Assembly: GCA_022836615.1 (NCBI GenBank)
Contig: MU405388.1
Coordinates: 1 to 64,000, forward strand
Length of the DNA: 64,000 bases
Direction: 5' to 3'
Source of the DNA: Annulohypoxylon bovei var. microspora
Taxonomy: Eukaryota; Ascomycota; Sordariomycetes; Xylariales; Hypoxylaceae
Positions 47,604 to 59,381 of the stretch are shown one piece after another. Below the pieces are notes generated by a model that made no database searches, was not told where the DNA came from, and was given only the letters and a program-made list of their open reading frames with translations. Position numbers and translations under genes: made by a program. Position 1 is the first letter of the stretch, and every line of letters begins with the position of its first letter.

Positions 47604-48628
47604 ATGGCTGTCTACATGTTAGGATGGCTACTGTTTTCTGCATCGGCCTCAGCCGAATGCACGAGGGAGTTTCTCATAGAAGCCACTGACAAGTATGTAG
47701 CGGCTCAAGCTGCTGGATCCGCCAGCGAAGTGGCTGCATTAGCAGCACCCAATGTCACTTATACCGAGAACGAAGTGCCTAAGGCTATCCCGAAGGGTGT
47801 TCTGGCAGAACCCATCAAGATAGACCATAATCGTAGCATCCACGATACCGTCAACTGTGCGACCTTCACCGAGATCATCGCCGCAACTAACCCGCACCAG
47901 TACGTCATCGGCACGCGCATCCTATTCAACGGCGACAACAAGATTTCCTTGATGGAATCGATTGTTACTGATGTAGGAGACTGGGCTTTCAACGCAACGG
48001 GATATCTGTACTGGGATTCGCTGGAGAACTGGGATCCCATCCCCGAGGAGAAGAGAGACAGCCGAGAGGTGATCCAATCATCTGGCAATGCCTACTTCGA
48101 GCGGTTCAAGAACGAGAGCGTGACTGTGCCTTTCGGTATACCCTGCTCACGACTGGAAGGGGGCGCTTCTACCGCTCCGCTGAATATGACCGGCGATTCT
48201 TGCACGCTCGCAGGCCTACCCTCGACGCTAGTAGTCACAGACCGCCGCTTCGTCGTGGATGAGGTTATGGGTGTAGTTGATATCTTCCTCGGCTTCCCTG
48301 GGCTCGACCGGTCGCAAGGAGAGAAGCCGATGCCTGATAGGTAGGAAATGTTGATTATTCTTTTTACCCCTTTTTCTAGCCTATCTTGATAGTAGTTATA
48401 ACTGTCAGATCGAATTTATAGAGGGGTTGTTGCATCTAAGCTGCACCCAATATCATCAATTTCCTTGCTTAAACAAATAATTACTAACTCTTGTTTCACA
48501 GCCATCTGTTCAGAATAGAGTCGGGCAAGATCAGATATATCCACACCGTTTCTTCTTGCGTAGAAGCGGGTTGTGGATTCAATGGTACTATTCCTCCTTC
48601 GAGGATTAGGCGCCTGCGACACTTTTAA
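47604..48628 (+). CDS. Secreted DUF8021-type protein
   Basis: Exons 47604-48340 and 48502-48628 give 287 residues. The protein starts with a signal peptide (about 1-17) and the mature part begins ECTREF. Recognisable family segments are DKYVAAQAAGS, DHNRSIHDTVNCATF, VESIV-like MESIVTDVGDW, NATGYLYWDS and VVDIFLGFPGLDR. The second exon supplies the conserved end HLFRIESGKIRYIHTVSSC. Without it the frame would stop early at 48342-48344. The intron is 161 bp with a CTAAC branch site. The family is common in secretomes of filamentous ascomycetes; its function is unknown. Confidence 0.85.
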
Positions 48629-49954
48629 AAAGGGGTCGATCTTATATTCAAAATATTGGCTCAATGGAACATGACACGCTCTCGTCAATAGTATACTCGA
48701 GCTGTAAAGTTAATTCTACCATACTTAAATTTGATGTGAAAAGGGGTATTGTTACCCCTGATTTAATCCGTGCCTAACTCTTGCGCTCCACAGCGAGTGA
48801 ATTGATTCCGTCGTTAGGTAGGTAGGTAAACGCCTAGGAAATGATTCCCAGCTTTTGATACATCCAAAATCTTGACAACACCATATTTTACAGAACAGGC
48901 TTAGAGGTTAAGAGATGTGACGAAGACATCAAGGAATTTGTTTCCCCACTGTATTATAATTGCCACTTTATAACAACTACATTACAGATAATAGAGAAGA
49001 GCAAAGAAATCAATTCCGAGGTCACGGCCTTTAACTGTTTGATTCATATTACCTTAACAACCGTATCTCATAATTCATTGGCTTCCTGAACCGCGTCGTT
49101 TGGATTGAGAGAGGGACTTGAGATTCAGGGGGGACCTACGTTACACAGACTTATAACGTGAGACGTGCTGTTCCAAGCCTTCTCACACCACTCCCAAGAA
49201 TAGAAGCTTTAAAAAGTTGCCATATGTTACAATCTTATAAACCATCCACTGACAATAAGAGCCTCATACGTCCTCACCCTCTTGATTGGTAAGCAGCATC
49301 TAGAATTGCACATTAAGGTACCTAGTAGGTTAGACAACTGGAGCTCGAGTAACAATACCATTCCATTCTTGTCAAGCTCAGATGATTTGACGGTGTTGTT
49401 GAATGTCGTACGATTTTGGTTTGTGTAATATGAAAGACAAAGTACCTAGAATACGTATTTTACGAAACATTTTGTAGTTCGGTACTGATTAGATCTAACA
49501 GAATTTCTCTAGTGAGGACAGATTGTACATCGCGATGATTAAGTACTTATCCAGACCTAGGCAGGTACTTAGGTATTAATAAAACACAGCCGGTACAGGT
49601 AACACCACCAAATATGGTTGATTTATCAGCATCTAAGCCCCGCTCGCCCAAGGGCGGACACTAATATCACTTACGGTAATAGGAGGACCAATAGAACAAC
49701 AGTTCACCAGATTACCCGCTTTCAAGACACAAGGGACGCATATAAATTGTATCGCTTTTCTATTCCTGCTGCCCGCTGGGCGATTTGATCCTAGAATATT
49801 ATGAAATCTACATATTTATCTAGGTCGATAGCACGCAAGAATATAGCAACGGTAGAAAAGGCGTGATCGACGTCATACTCGACTATATTCCTCTGTACTA
49901 TACACTTATCTGGATATACGCCTATTAAAAACCGGGAAAGCCCCTAATATCACA
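48629..49954. other. Intergenic, no gene seen
   Basis: About 1.3 kb of moderately AT-rich sequence. A 90-codon minus-strand frame overlaps the last exon and intron of the DUF8021 gene and is considered a shadow. An acctaggcaggta motif lies near 49556. Confidence 0.45.
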
Positions 49955-51146
49955 ATGAAAGAAGCTATTGTATCTGAAGGTACCTATGTATTAAACAGAT
50001 AGAATTCGTTTCTCGAATAATATTGACATCGCCTAGGCCCGAAGGTTGAGATTATCGACTCGCTCATTCCAAAGCCTAATGCCGACCAGGTCCTTATAAA
50101 GGTAAACACATAATATTTATAAATGATATCTATATTTAGGTAACTAAGAAGCTCTGAAAGGTTATCGTGAGCGGATCCAACCCCAAAGACTGGAAATTAG
50201 CAGAGTGGCGCCATATCATCGCAAACGCAGGCGATGACATTGCTGGTGTTGTTCATGAGGTTGGCGAGAACGTTACAGAATTCAAGCCTGGGGATCGCGT
50301 TGCCGCATTTCACGAGATGATGAAACCGCATGGATCCTTTGCCGAGTACGCTATCGCGTGGCAGCACGTCACTTTCCACATTCCGCAGAAGACTACATTC
50401 GAAGGTATGAGTTGACCACGGCCACGAACTAGTGTGGAAGATTGGATAGGTAGACGCTAACACATTTGTTAGAGGCGTCAACTATCCCGCTGGCTGCTAT
50501 GACGGCGGCACTTGGGTTATATGGTCATCTCCGCCTCCCACAACCGTGGACGCCGGCGACTGATCCAATACCACTTGTCATTCACGGGGCATCCTCAGCT
50601 GTTGGTGCTTTCACTGTTCAGTTTGCCTGCAAGAGCAATATTCACCCCCTGATTTGCATAGCTGGCAAATCTGGGCCCTTCGTAGAGACCCTGATCGACC
50701 GTAGCAAGGGGGATCTCATCATCGATTATCGTGCCGGTGATGACGCCGTCGTTGAAAGTCTTAAGAAAGCGTCTGCAGGATCCAAGCTCTTGTATGCTTA
50801 TGATGCCACATCGGAGCACAACAGCTATGCTACTGTGAGCAAGGCGCTCGCTGAAGGGGCTAAGGTGGCAAGCGTACTGCCCGCGAATAACTACGAGTTT
50901 CCTCCTCATATCACAAATTCTATCATTCTCGTGGGCAATGTGCATACGACTGAAAAGGACATTGGTTTCGTCTACTTCAGATATATCACTCGAGCGCTGC
51001 AAGAAGGATGGTTCAAGCCACATCCTCAGGAGGTTGTACCAGGAGGGCTGGGGGGCATTGAAAAAGGACTTACGGATCTCAAAGCCGGCAAAGCACATGC
51101 TGTAAAATACGTTTTTAGGATTGCCGATACGGAAGGAGTTGTGTAA
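49955..51146 (+). CDS. MDR-family NAD(P)H oxidoreductase (quinone or enoyl reductase type)
   Basis: Exons 49955-49979, 50037-50101, 50161-50404 and 50473-51146 join in frame to give 335 residues. The N-terminal GroES-like domain includes NPKDWK and DDIAGVVHEVGENV; FKPGDRVAAF follows. The Rossmann part contains IHGASSAVGAFTVQFA, an AXXGXXG-like nucleotide-binding loop. The zinc-binding Cys cluster of classical alcohol dehydrogenases is absent, as in zeta-crystallin and ToxD/LovC-like reductases. It probably reduces a quinone, enone or enoyl substrate with NADPH. The first exon has only 25 nt, which is usual in this fungal group. A second MDR gene lies 6.8 kb downstream. Confidence 0.87.
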
Positions 51147-53223
51147 ATAGCCCCTATACATAACTGGTATCACGATTTATTGAAAGGGCGGATTGCTTAC
51201 GATTAAGCTAAGATAATGCGGGTTGGTAACATGCTTAACAGGAAAGGAATAGACGAATCATTGATATTATCTAGAGGCCAAATAATACCATTAAGTTAAA
51301 AAGCAGCGTGAGTACAATATGACAGAGATATAACTGCATTCCAGCCCATCGTTGAATATATAATAAGATACAGCTGGGAAGATCGTAAATTAGTAGTTGT
51401 CCTATCATTGAGCTGGCCATACCCTTTTCGATATTAGTAAATTATGAAATCATTGAGTAGATTGTCATGGATTATGATATAGGTAACTATCTAGGGTCCC
51501 CCATGGGGCTACCCTTTGTGAGAAGTAGCCAACTTTAGGGGGCTGGTTTATAAGTTCCTATAGACAACTCGTTTACCATCCCTTGTATTGCTACCTCGAG
51601 ACTTCTTGGTTTCTTGGCCAGAGATGTTTGATATATTAAAAGTACTTTGGATTAGTTGGACGGGGATATTGTCGAGCCCGATAAACCGTCGAATTGGTCA
51701 CTAGTATGATAGAATTACTAAGGTGTCCGAATGCTAGTATTTTGTACATATCACTCTTCGTACTTGGGAAGCAATTGTAGGTAGGCATGTAACATGAATG
51801 AAACTATTAGAAACCGTCGGCATAATATCACGAGTAATTATCACTCGAGCATTGCTTAAGGATGAAATAATATGAGCTGTTCTTCAATGTCGACTTCGAA
51901 GGGACGAGAATGTAATCTAACAAAAGTAACCTAGGTACTTGCCTATTCACAAGTTTCATGTTTTCCGGCCTCGAACGAATCTGAGATAGTTCTGGCATCA
52001 ATTCGAATCCACGTAGCTTATTAGTGATAAATATGTATTTTTAAAGCGGCATATACTAGGTCTGATAATCACTGGGAAATTTCTGAGCGAGTACATGGCG
52101 GATACAATATTAGCGATAGAAAAAACCTTTTTCGTAAACCTCGCCAAAAGTTCGTGTTGCTCATTTAATAACCGGATATTACTACCATAAAAAGTTATAC
52201 CCAATAGTTCAAAAATAATAATGATTTTGTCTACAAGAATCTTTACCGCATATATGGCATAGGAAAACGAAGCCATTTACGTCATGGGTAAATCGGTGGT
52301 CCTCGTAGATATGATACCCAGTGGGTTTCAGCAAGCCTTTCTATTCCATACTGCTAAACTTAGCAGTATTATTTACCTACAGTAAAAAAAAAATAAAATC
52401 TTAATAACATAACTTAAAATAGAATTTAACGACGGGTAAAAGTTGGTATTACTTTACATCATGAAGACATAAGTAAGGTCCTAAAAACTATCTTTCTACT
52501 TGCTATCGGAAAGAAAAAAACTGTTCATAATTGCTGATGTAATGTTAGAAGGGCATATATCTTGTGACGTTGACGCGTCTTTTGTCGTAGGTTTTACTTT
52601 GGGCTGGCTATGTATGTGTGAAACGGCGGACATAATTCGGGGACTTGAGGTAACTCCTCAAACCCTTGGAAAAGGAGGAATGATACGACTTCACGGGATT
52701 ACTTTTCTGTCTAATGTTACGTGACGCTCGAGAAATTTCCAATTTCAACCCTTAGAGTTGCGAGAATAGAAGAACGAATAATGATGTGTTGGAGCTAGCA
52801 ATATGCCCGTACATTTCGGGCGTATGTAAGGTAGCCGCATTATGAACAACAGACTGTAAATTGAAGTTCTGGCATTCTTCCGGGAGACTCCAATTACTAG
52901 TTAGAAATGTGTACTGCCGCCGTGTTGAGCCTCTTAATAATGAAGTGGTGCGTTGTTTTAGTCTTGCGTGGTAATCTTGTTTCGTTTTACTTGGTGGAAT
53001 CTTACGATGACATGCCCCTGAGAAACAAGCGCTGGGAGACTTATGTACTGTGTAGTGAGCATAAAACGGGGGGTTTCGCACAATGTTGGAATGCGATGAG
53101 ACACAAGCAGACTTCTTACCTAGTCGATGGTACGATCAGTTTTCTTCAAAGTGCAACTTAGGGGTTGATGTTTGACTAGAGCGGTTACTGACTCTTCTCT
53201 AGTCTTGGCAGTTATAATGCAGT
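51147..53223. other. Intergenic, no gene supported
   Basis: A 2-kb stretch with several small frames (for example 51998-52276 and 52500-52724) that show no motif and no splice logic. It leads into the homopolymer and gap region. Confidence 0.4.
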
Positions 53224-53344
53224 GGGGGGGGGGGGGGGGGGGGGGGGCCCCCCCCCCCCAACAAAAAAAAAAAAAAAAAAAAAATAATAATTTTATTTTA
53301 ATAATANNNNNNNNNNGCCCGCCCCCCCCGCCCCCCCCCCCCCG

Positions 53345-53411
<67 letters not shown>
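53224..53411. other. Homopolymer tracts around an assembly gap (10 N at 53307-53316)
   Basis: A G run of about 24 is followed by a C run of about 12 and an A run of about 20. After the ten N, almost unbroken C continues to 53411. The runs are most simply sequencing or scaffolding artefacts at a contig junction. Frames read through here as poly-Gly or poly-Pro are meaningless. Confidence 0.9.
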
Positions 53412-53849
53412 AGCGCAACAACCCCTGAGCAGACTGAAGCCCAACTTAGAAATATTATGTAGTAGAATATAGACAATCAACGATGATAATTTGCGCCTGT
53501 TCTTAGAGAAAATGATTCTGACGATATATGTACATTCGAATAGACGGATTCTGTACTACTCATTATTTACTATCGACTGTTGCTGACACTTTCGGTCCAG
53601 TAGAATATCCTAGAGGCAATCGCGCTGATCGAAACTCTCTAGAACGCATCCCTAACTTGTGTTAGGTAGTATTATTTGATCGCCACGTTCGTTTACTATT
53701 GGAGCACGGACACATTGAAACGGACATTATGGGCCAGCGACGGCACGACCGTCCGATATCAGCAGACCATAGAATCATTTTCTAATAGGTCATGCCGTTT
53801 AGGGAATGAAAGTGGCCAGGGGTTCCCTCAGTGCCTGATGTTTCTCTTC
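53412..53849. other. Spacer before the Mutator-like element
   Basis: No gene seen; a 62-codon frame at 53676 runs into the transposon and has no recognisable features. Confidence 0.4.
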
Positions 53850-53858
53850 GAAAGCCAC
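53850..53858. repeat. 9-bp target-site duplication, left (GAAAGCCAC)
   Basis: Identical to 54512-54520 on the other side of the element. Confidence 0.85.
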
Positions 53859-54511
53859 CAGTAACTTTAACAACACAACCCAGTTTTTGCTACGGAACAC
53901 ACCCCATCCACTTTTAAGTGGTTCTAGTGATCTTATTGGTCAAAACCACTCTCCCGTACAAACTCACCCACTGCCACATACACCCATATTATTTACCTTT
54001 TAATCAATTTAATCAGCAATTGATTATATTCGTTTGAAAGCGCTTGAGAAATTTTGTATTAACTTAAATTTTCTAATAAATAAAGCCTTAATTCGAAGAT
54101 GCTAAGTTAAAAAGTAGGTGTGCTAGGTGGGGCAGTGTGCAACAAGGGGTATCACGTGACTACCCTCATTCCGACACTTTACTAATCTTTCAACTTGCGC
54201 AACATCTTCAAATCACAACTTTAAATATTGAAACTAAATCCATTAAATAGCGCCTTTAAAGCGCTTTCGAATAAACCAGGTGCATCTTATTTAATATTAG
54301 TTTTGAATGCGATATAATGAAATATGTACGTTGAATTGAATTGGCATTGATAGTACATAGGTTTGTATGGAAATTTGTATATGTAAAAAGGTACCGTTGG
54401 TGATGTAAGTGAGATTGATCAGGTTGGTGAGTATGAGCCAATAAAATGCTTTAGAAAAGTGGATGGGGTGTGTTCCGTAGCAAAAACTGGGTTGTGTTGT
54501 TAAAGTTACTG
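53859..54511. mobile_element. Mutator-like non-autonomous element (MITE), 653 bp
   Basis: The ends are perfect inverted repeats of 57 bp: 53859-53915 against 54455-54511, starting CAGTAACTTTAAC. Exact 9-bp direct duplications (GAAAGCCAC) flank them. Long inverted repeats with a 9-bp duplication point to the Mutator (MULE) superfamily. hAT elements also start CAG but normally have short repeats and an 8-bp duplication. The interior lacks a transposase gene. The undamaged termini indicate a recent insertion without RIP. Confidence 0.85.
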
Positions 54512-54711
54512 GAAAGCCACCTACGTAATGCTTTAATTACCGCTATACCTAGCACTATACCTAGTAGAAACGCCTTGGCTAAGATCTGGCACAGGGGTCG
54601 AAACATGGAAGGATTATCGCTAGCCGGCAGATCATAAACGATCATTGTCTTTTTCTGCCTGGAACATTTGGAGCTTGAGCGCCTCGTGGTAACATCCTCA
54701 CGGATTGCCAT
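54451..54711 (-). CDS. Possible small membrane protein gene whose 3' end is altered by the MITE
   Basis: The frame starts at the ATG at 54711, encodes a basic N-terminus and one hydrophobic segment (ILAKAFLLGIVLGIAVI), and then runs into the transposon's inverted repeat at 54511, from which its last residues derive. Reading across the empty site, the frame would instead stop soon after, at about 73 residues. No family is recognised. It may be a chance frame. Confidence 0.25.
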   Translation of the reverse strand: MAIREDVTTRRSSSKCSRQKKTMIVYDLPASDNPSMFRPLCQILAKAFLLGIVLGIAVIKALRRWLSSNFNNTTQFLLRNTPHPLF

Positions 54712-55742
54712 GCTTTCTCAAGCCACAATCGGCTCGAGCCGAATTATCATTTCTACCTAGTTTCTGATAAGTGACAGAAAATAATTTTACCGTTAGCACA
54801 GAGCTCTGCTTACCTTTACTCAAGTGTACCTAAATAGAATAGGTATACAATCCCGAGGCGAGAGAAAGCATTATCTGGTCGCGAGACATCTCATTTCCGC
54901 TCATGCGGATTTTTAGCTTCGTAGCGATTTATCGGCCATGTAAAATGCCCATTCCTATTCGCCGTTTGCGGTATTCGCGACATCTTTGCCCGTCCCCACT
55001 GCTCTAGACCCGGCACCAGCAAAACAGGGATTAATATGTATCTCTCTCCACCCTAACTTATCCTTTTTAGTATATTTGCGGAGTCTTAGCTCTACGTGCT
55101 ATGGTATGTACTATGTAATAAGCCTCAAAGGTCCTTAGTTGCCCTAGGCAATGCAACTCCTTTACAGCACCCTGGCGAGACATCTCTCAAGGGCAGCTAG
55201 GGCGTCGACAATTTTCTAACAGGCACCCCGGTGATGACCTGCTAGGATATCCACTCACGAGCGACAATGGAAACTCGAGACGGCTCACCTTCCTTCATCT
55301 CTCTACGACGTAGCAGTGTGTACTAGTATGCAGTCGCCTGAAAGAAAGACTCGTTAATAAAAAAGGGTCCGCTTCGAGGGAGGCTCCTTTAGAGCCTTGC
55401 TCGAAACCCACCACCATGACACAAATCGTGTTGGATAATAGCTCACGAAGACTGGTTAGGGGGTATCCTATTCGGCACTCTGACCATCTCATATGGAGTT
55501 AACAGCCTGTGGAGATCGAACAAGATCTCCAGCACCTGTTATATAGAAGAGCGATGTGCACCTAAGATCGCCATCTTCTTATGTTGTTCTCCAGGCCGGT
55601 ATTCCTTTCCAACTAACCTTCTCTTCAACGTTGACGATCCTGTGGATCTGTTCTATTCTTAATTAATCATTATCCTTTTGAGTTTTCTGTGCCTTATCCT
55701 TCCTTTGCCGGCCCGGTGCTGCTCAATCGTTATATATTCAAG
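54712..55742. other. Intergenic; promoter of the Egh16-like gene at its right end
   Basis: About 1 kb without a supported gene. A 65-codon minus-strand frame at 55295 has no recognisable features. Confidence 0.45.
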
Positions 55743-57129
55743 ATGCAGTCTTTTTCGTCTATTATTTCTTTAGCGTCCTTGTTGGCCTTAGCCCAGGCCC
55801 ACGGTGTTATCCTGAACGCGCAAGGTATCGCTGGCTCACCGGCAAGTGTTGGCTTCAAAGGTAAGATCCGTGTCTACCTAAGCATATAAGCTTCTTGGCT
55901 GCCTTAGCTAACATTACCCAGTCGAGGAGGACTTGGCAAGGAATTGCACGTCCATCAGCCCGTGCCAACAAGACACGACGATCATCCGAGATGCAGAGAT
56001 CGCCGCCAACGTCGTGAACGAGTGCGGAAGGACAGAACTTTCCGGCAACATTGATATCGGAGAGAACACAGAGAACGCGCTCGCGGGGAAAGCTGTTACC
56101 CAAGTCAAGGCGGGGACACAGTTAAAGGTTACCATTCACCAGGTGAATGCTGACGGTGCCGGCCCTTATGCCTGCGACTTGGTAGAAGCCGGAAACAATG
56201 GTCTCATTACCCAGAACCTGACTGTCGAAAACAACGTCCCGGGAGTGAACGGTTTCTCCCAGGCTAAGACTCAGGACTTCGATATCCTCGTAAACATGCC
56301 TGATAATTTCGCCTGCACCGGATGTGAGTCCCGAATTTTGTACGGACCCCTAGTGCCCTTTTAAGTGCTAATAATCGCTCTATAGCTTCCGCCGGCAATG
56401 TCTGCACTGTCCGCTGCAGGAATAATGCCCAAGCCGGTCCTTTCGGTGAGTTGTTCTTTCCATTTTTTCCCCTTCCGGAGGCTTCTGGCGGCCATCCCCG
56501 AGCATCCCGGCGCAAAATATCGTGGCAAAGAGTTTGAATCACGTGATATGTATCGCTTGGCATATAGATCCACTTTTATCTACATAGCCCTAAACCTTAT
56601 CTCCCCCTTTTCATGATTCAATAGATTTGCTGACTCTTGGCATTTCGTAGGTGGCTGCTTTCCCGTACAACAAACAGATGTTGAGCCATCCCAGAATACC
56701 CCAGCAAACATTCAGACGAACCTCTCGCTAGAGAAGGTATTCGCACAGGTTGCACAAGATCAGAAGGACCTTCCTGCAGCCGTAGCCGCTATCCAGAACG
56801 CAGGATCAGATGAAGCACTCCAGGGTGTTGCTGTGGTGAGCTCGCTCCTAGGAGACTCGGTCACTAGCTTGCCTGCTTCTGTCCAGACCCCCGATGTTGT
56901 CACCGGTGTAGCAGCGACGGCGACGTCGGCAGCCGAAAGCAAGGCTAGCGCCACTACGACCGCTGCGGCGGCCAAGACAACTGCCGCTACATCCAAGAAC
57001 GGCAACGGAAAGGGCAACAACAACAATGCCAATGCCAATGCCAACGCTGGAAATCAAAATGCGAATAGCAAGGGCAATGCTGCTAACAACAATAACAACA
57101 AGAGAAGAGCATTGTTCTTCTTCGCTTAG
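55743..57129 (+). CDS. Egh16/MAS-like secreted protein with mature N-terminal His
   Basis: Exons 55743-55860, 55922-56323, 56386-56445 and 56651-57129 encode 352 residues. A signal peptide ends at Ala17-Gln18-Ala19, so the mature chain should begin with His20-Gly21. The core follows the gEgh16 family (PF11327; Blumeria Egh16H, Magnaporthe MAS/GAS proteins) with a conserved HQVNADGAGPYACD segment (His112) and paired Cys. Residues after about 270 are Ala/Thr/Ser-rich and then Asn/Gly/Lys low complexity, perhaps a cell-wall linker. Relatives are induced in appressoria and during infection; the biochemical activity was long unknown. The last intron is 205 bp. Confidence 0.87.
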
Positions 57130-57936
57130 ACAAGTAGGTGGTGATATGACCACCCTAACGATTGAAGCAAGGGAGAGAAAGGCTGCGCCTGCTAGCGAGA
57201 TGCTCGCCCGGAGTTGGGATACCAAATAGAAGGATTTGGATAAGGCACTTTTTGTTTGATTGTACTGACATTTTTCTGTACATATATCTAAATACATACC
57301 TACCTACGTAGAATACCTCGAAGTTACAGATTGATCTGCTGTGGGTGATATCTAAGCGTGCTAAGTCGACGCGATGGGACAGGTGTAAGAACATGAACTC
57401 TAACAAGATAAGATAATTATAACCTTGGCTGCAAGACATCAACCACCTTCATCCATCCGCCGACAATTCAACCATAGCTGCTCCACCAATCTGTCCAGCT
57501 AACCCTTAACCAACTAGTTATTTAGGTAGGTAGTTAAGCAAGGAAGAGTTACTAGGTTACTTCCATCCAACTGATCAACATCCGAGAATATATCAATCTT
57601 AAGACTCTAATGTACTCTAGGTACATACTTACCTACCATCATCGTGTAACCCAGAAGTTCCCTAAGGAGATAACCTTAGCTCCTGACCAATGATTTCTAA
57701 TATGAGGAATCTCTTATACATATTTGGCAGTCACTTAAATCCGAGAGAGCGCGACTCATATCCCCGAGCGGGGTTGCCAGTTCAGATATATGATGATGCA
57801 GGATGCGTCAAGTCACAGGCCACTATCACAATGTTTTCCCAATAAACCCCATTCATCGAACTCAATTTTATGTGATCAACTCACGAGGCTCTATTCTACC
57901 ACAATTACTACTGCTGCTATACGCACTATACGCACA
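57130..57936. other. Intergenic, promoter of the second MDR gene
   Basis: About 0.8 kb. The open frame of the next gene extends upstream to 57790, but without conserved residues. A ttaggtaggtagttaa motif lies near 57523. No gene is seen. Confidence 0.4.
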
Positions 57937-59161
57937 ATGGGAACTCATCTCGCAGCTGTAGCTATCGGGAAAGCCCAGCCTCTCCAGGTTCAGGAGCGAC
58001 AGACACGAAAGCCTGGTTCCGATGAGCTTCTAGTCGAGGTCAAGTCCCTGGCGCTGAATCCAATAGATCCTAAAATGCGAGACTTTGGCTTCGCCATCTC
58101 TGAATACCCCGCCGTCTTTGGCTCAGATATCGGTGGTATAGTTATCCAGGCTGGTTCCGATGTTTCTGACATATTTAAGCCTGGAACCCGCATTGCGGCC
58201 TTTGCGCCGTCCTATTTTGTTAAAGGCGCGCCCGACTATGGCGCTTTTCAGCAGAGGTCTATAATCCCTGCCACGAATGCTAGTCCAATTCCGGACAGCA
58301 TAACATTCAATGAGGCGGCTACTCTTCCCATGGCCGTCGCTACAACCTGTACGTAGTATCGAGGAGTCTCTATACCTGCCTCGGAAGTTAGAACTCACCT
58401 GTCTTGAAAATCATTATCCCAAAACCTACTACCGAAGACAACCTTACACTCCAAATTTCGTGAAATCATGACTAATTGTCGCTACGAAAGGGGGCGGATG
58501 GGAGACGATTGGCCTTTCTCGCGATACTTCTTACTCTACGAGTGATAAACAAGGGATATTAGTTTGGGGTGCTTCTGTGAGTAATTGCCAGGATGCCTAA
58601 AGGGGCAAAATACTAACCCTAGAGCTATAGTCTAGTGTTGGCAGCATGGCAGTACAAACCGCCAAGCTATTAGGCTTTGCCGTCTACGCTACCGCGAGTG
58701 CTAAACACCACGAGTATATCAAGTCTCTGGGCGCATCCAAAGTCTTTGACTACAAGGCCCCCGATGTTGAAGATGCCATCATCCGAGCTGCTAAAGAAGA
58801 CGGTCTCACATTCCAGTACGGCTACGACGCAGTAGGCGCTCTCCTACCATGCCATAACATCCTGAAAACATTGAAGGGAGACAGAGTTGCTCATCTAGCA
58901 TCTGCGCCACCGTTAAAGCCTAGAGACCCCACTGAAGAAGGGATCGAGGCCAAGTTCGTCGCTGCTTCGACTGATGAAAATGAGCGGGGTGAGCAGTTCT
59001 CGTTTTGGTTTAACATCTGGTTGAAGGAGAAGCTGGAGAAGGGTGAAATAGTCCCGTCCCCCAAGATTCAATTGGTTGACGGAGGCCTACAAGGCATCAA
59101 CAAAGGCTTGGACATCTTGGATGCGGGAGTTAGCTGCACGAAGCTGGTCCTCGAGTTCTAG
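57937..59161 (+). CDS. MDR-family oxidoreductase (zinc-free, ToxD/LovC-like)
   Basis: Exons 57937-58348, 58491-58576 and 58631-59161 give 342 residues. The GroES-like domain contains SLALNPIDPKMRDF and YPAVFGSDIGGIV. The Rossmann loop, split by the second intron, reads VWGASSSVGSMAVQTAKLLG. There is no zinc-ligand Cys cluster. Later parts such as SLGASKVFDY and YDAVGA are typical of fungal NADPH-dependent reductases, including those in secondary metabolism. The ATG at 57937 is chosen because it starts where homology does. It is a distant paralogue of the gene at 49955, not a recent duplicate. Confidence 0.88.
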
Positions 59162-59381
59162 TTGATCCGAGTTTGGTGTAGCATGCAGATAAAGTATTCG
59201 GATGTAGAGCTATCAAAGATCTAAAGGGAAAAAAGAAAAGAAAAGAAATAAGCTGCCTGTTGCTTGATGACCTCTGCTCCCTATACCGCGTTGTTGTGTC
59301 TACCATAGGTTAGCCTATATATTCCGTATTCCCCTAGAGCTAACTTAATATGCCTGAAATATGACCCTTAGACTGGTTATA

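Noticed and set aside
53120..53480. Long poly-Gly and poly-Pro open frames
   Set aside because: They are translations of homopolymers around an N gap, not genes.
49955..59161. The two MDR genes considered as a recent tandem duplication
   Set aside because: Intron positions and protein sequences differ strongly, so they are distant paralogues.
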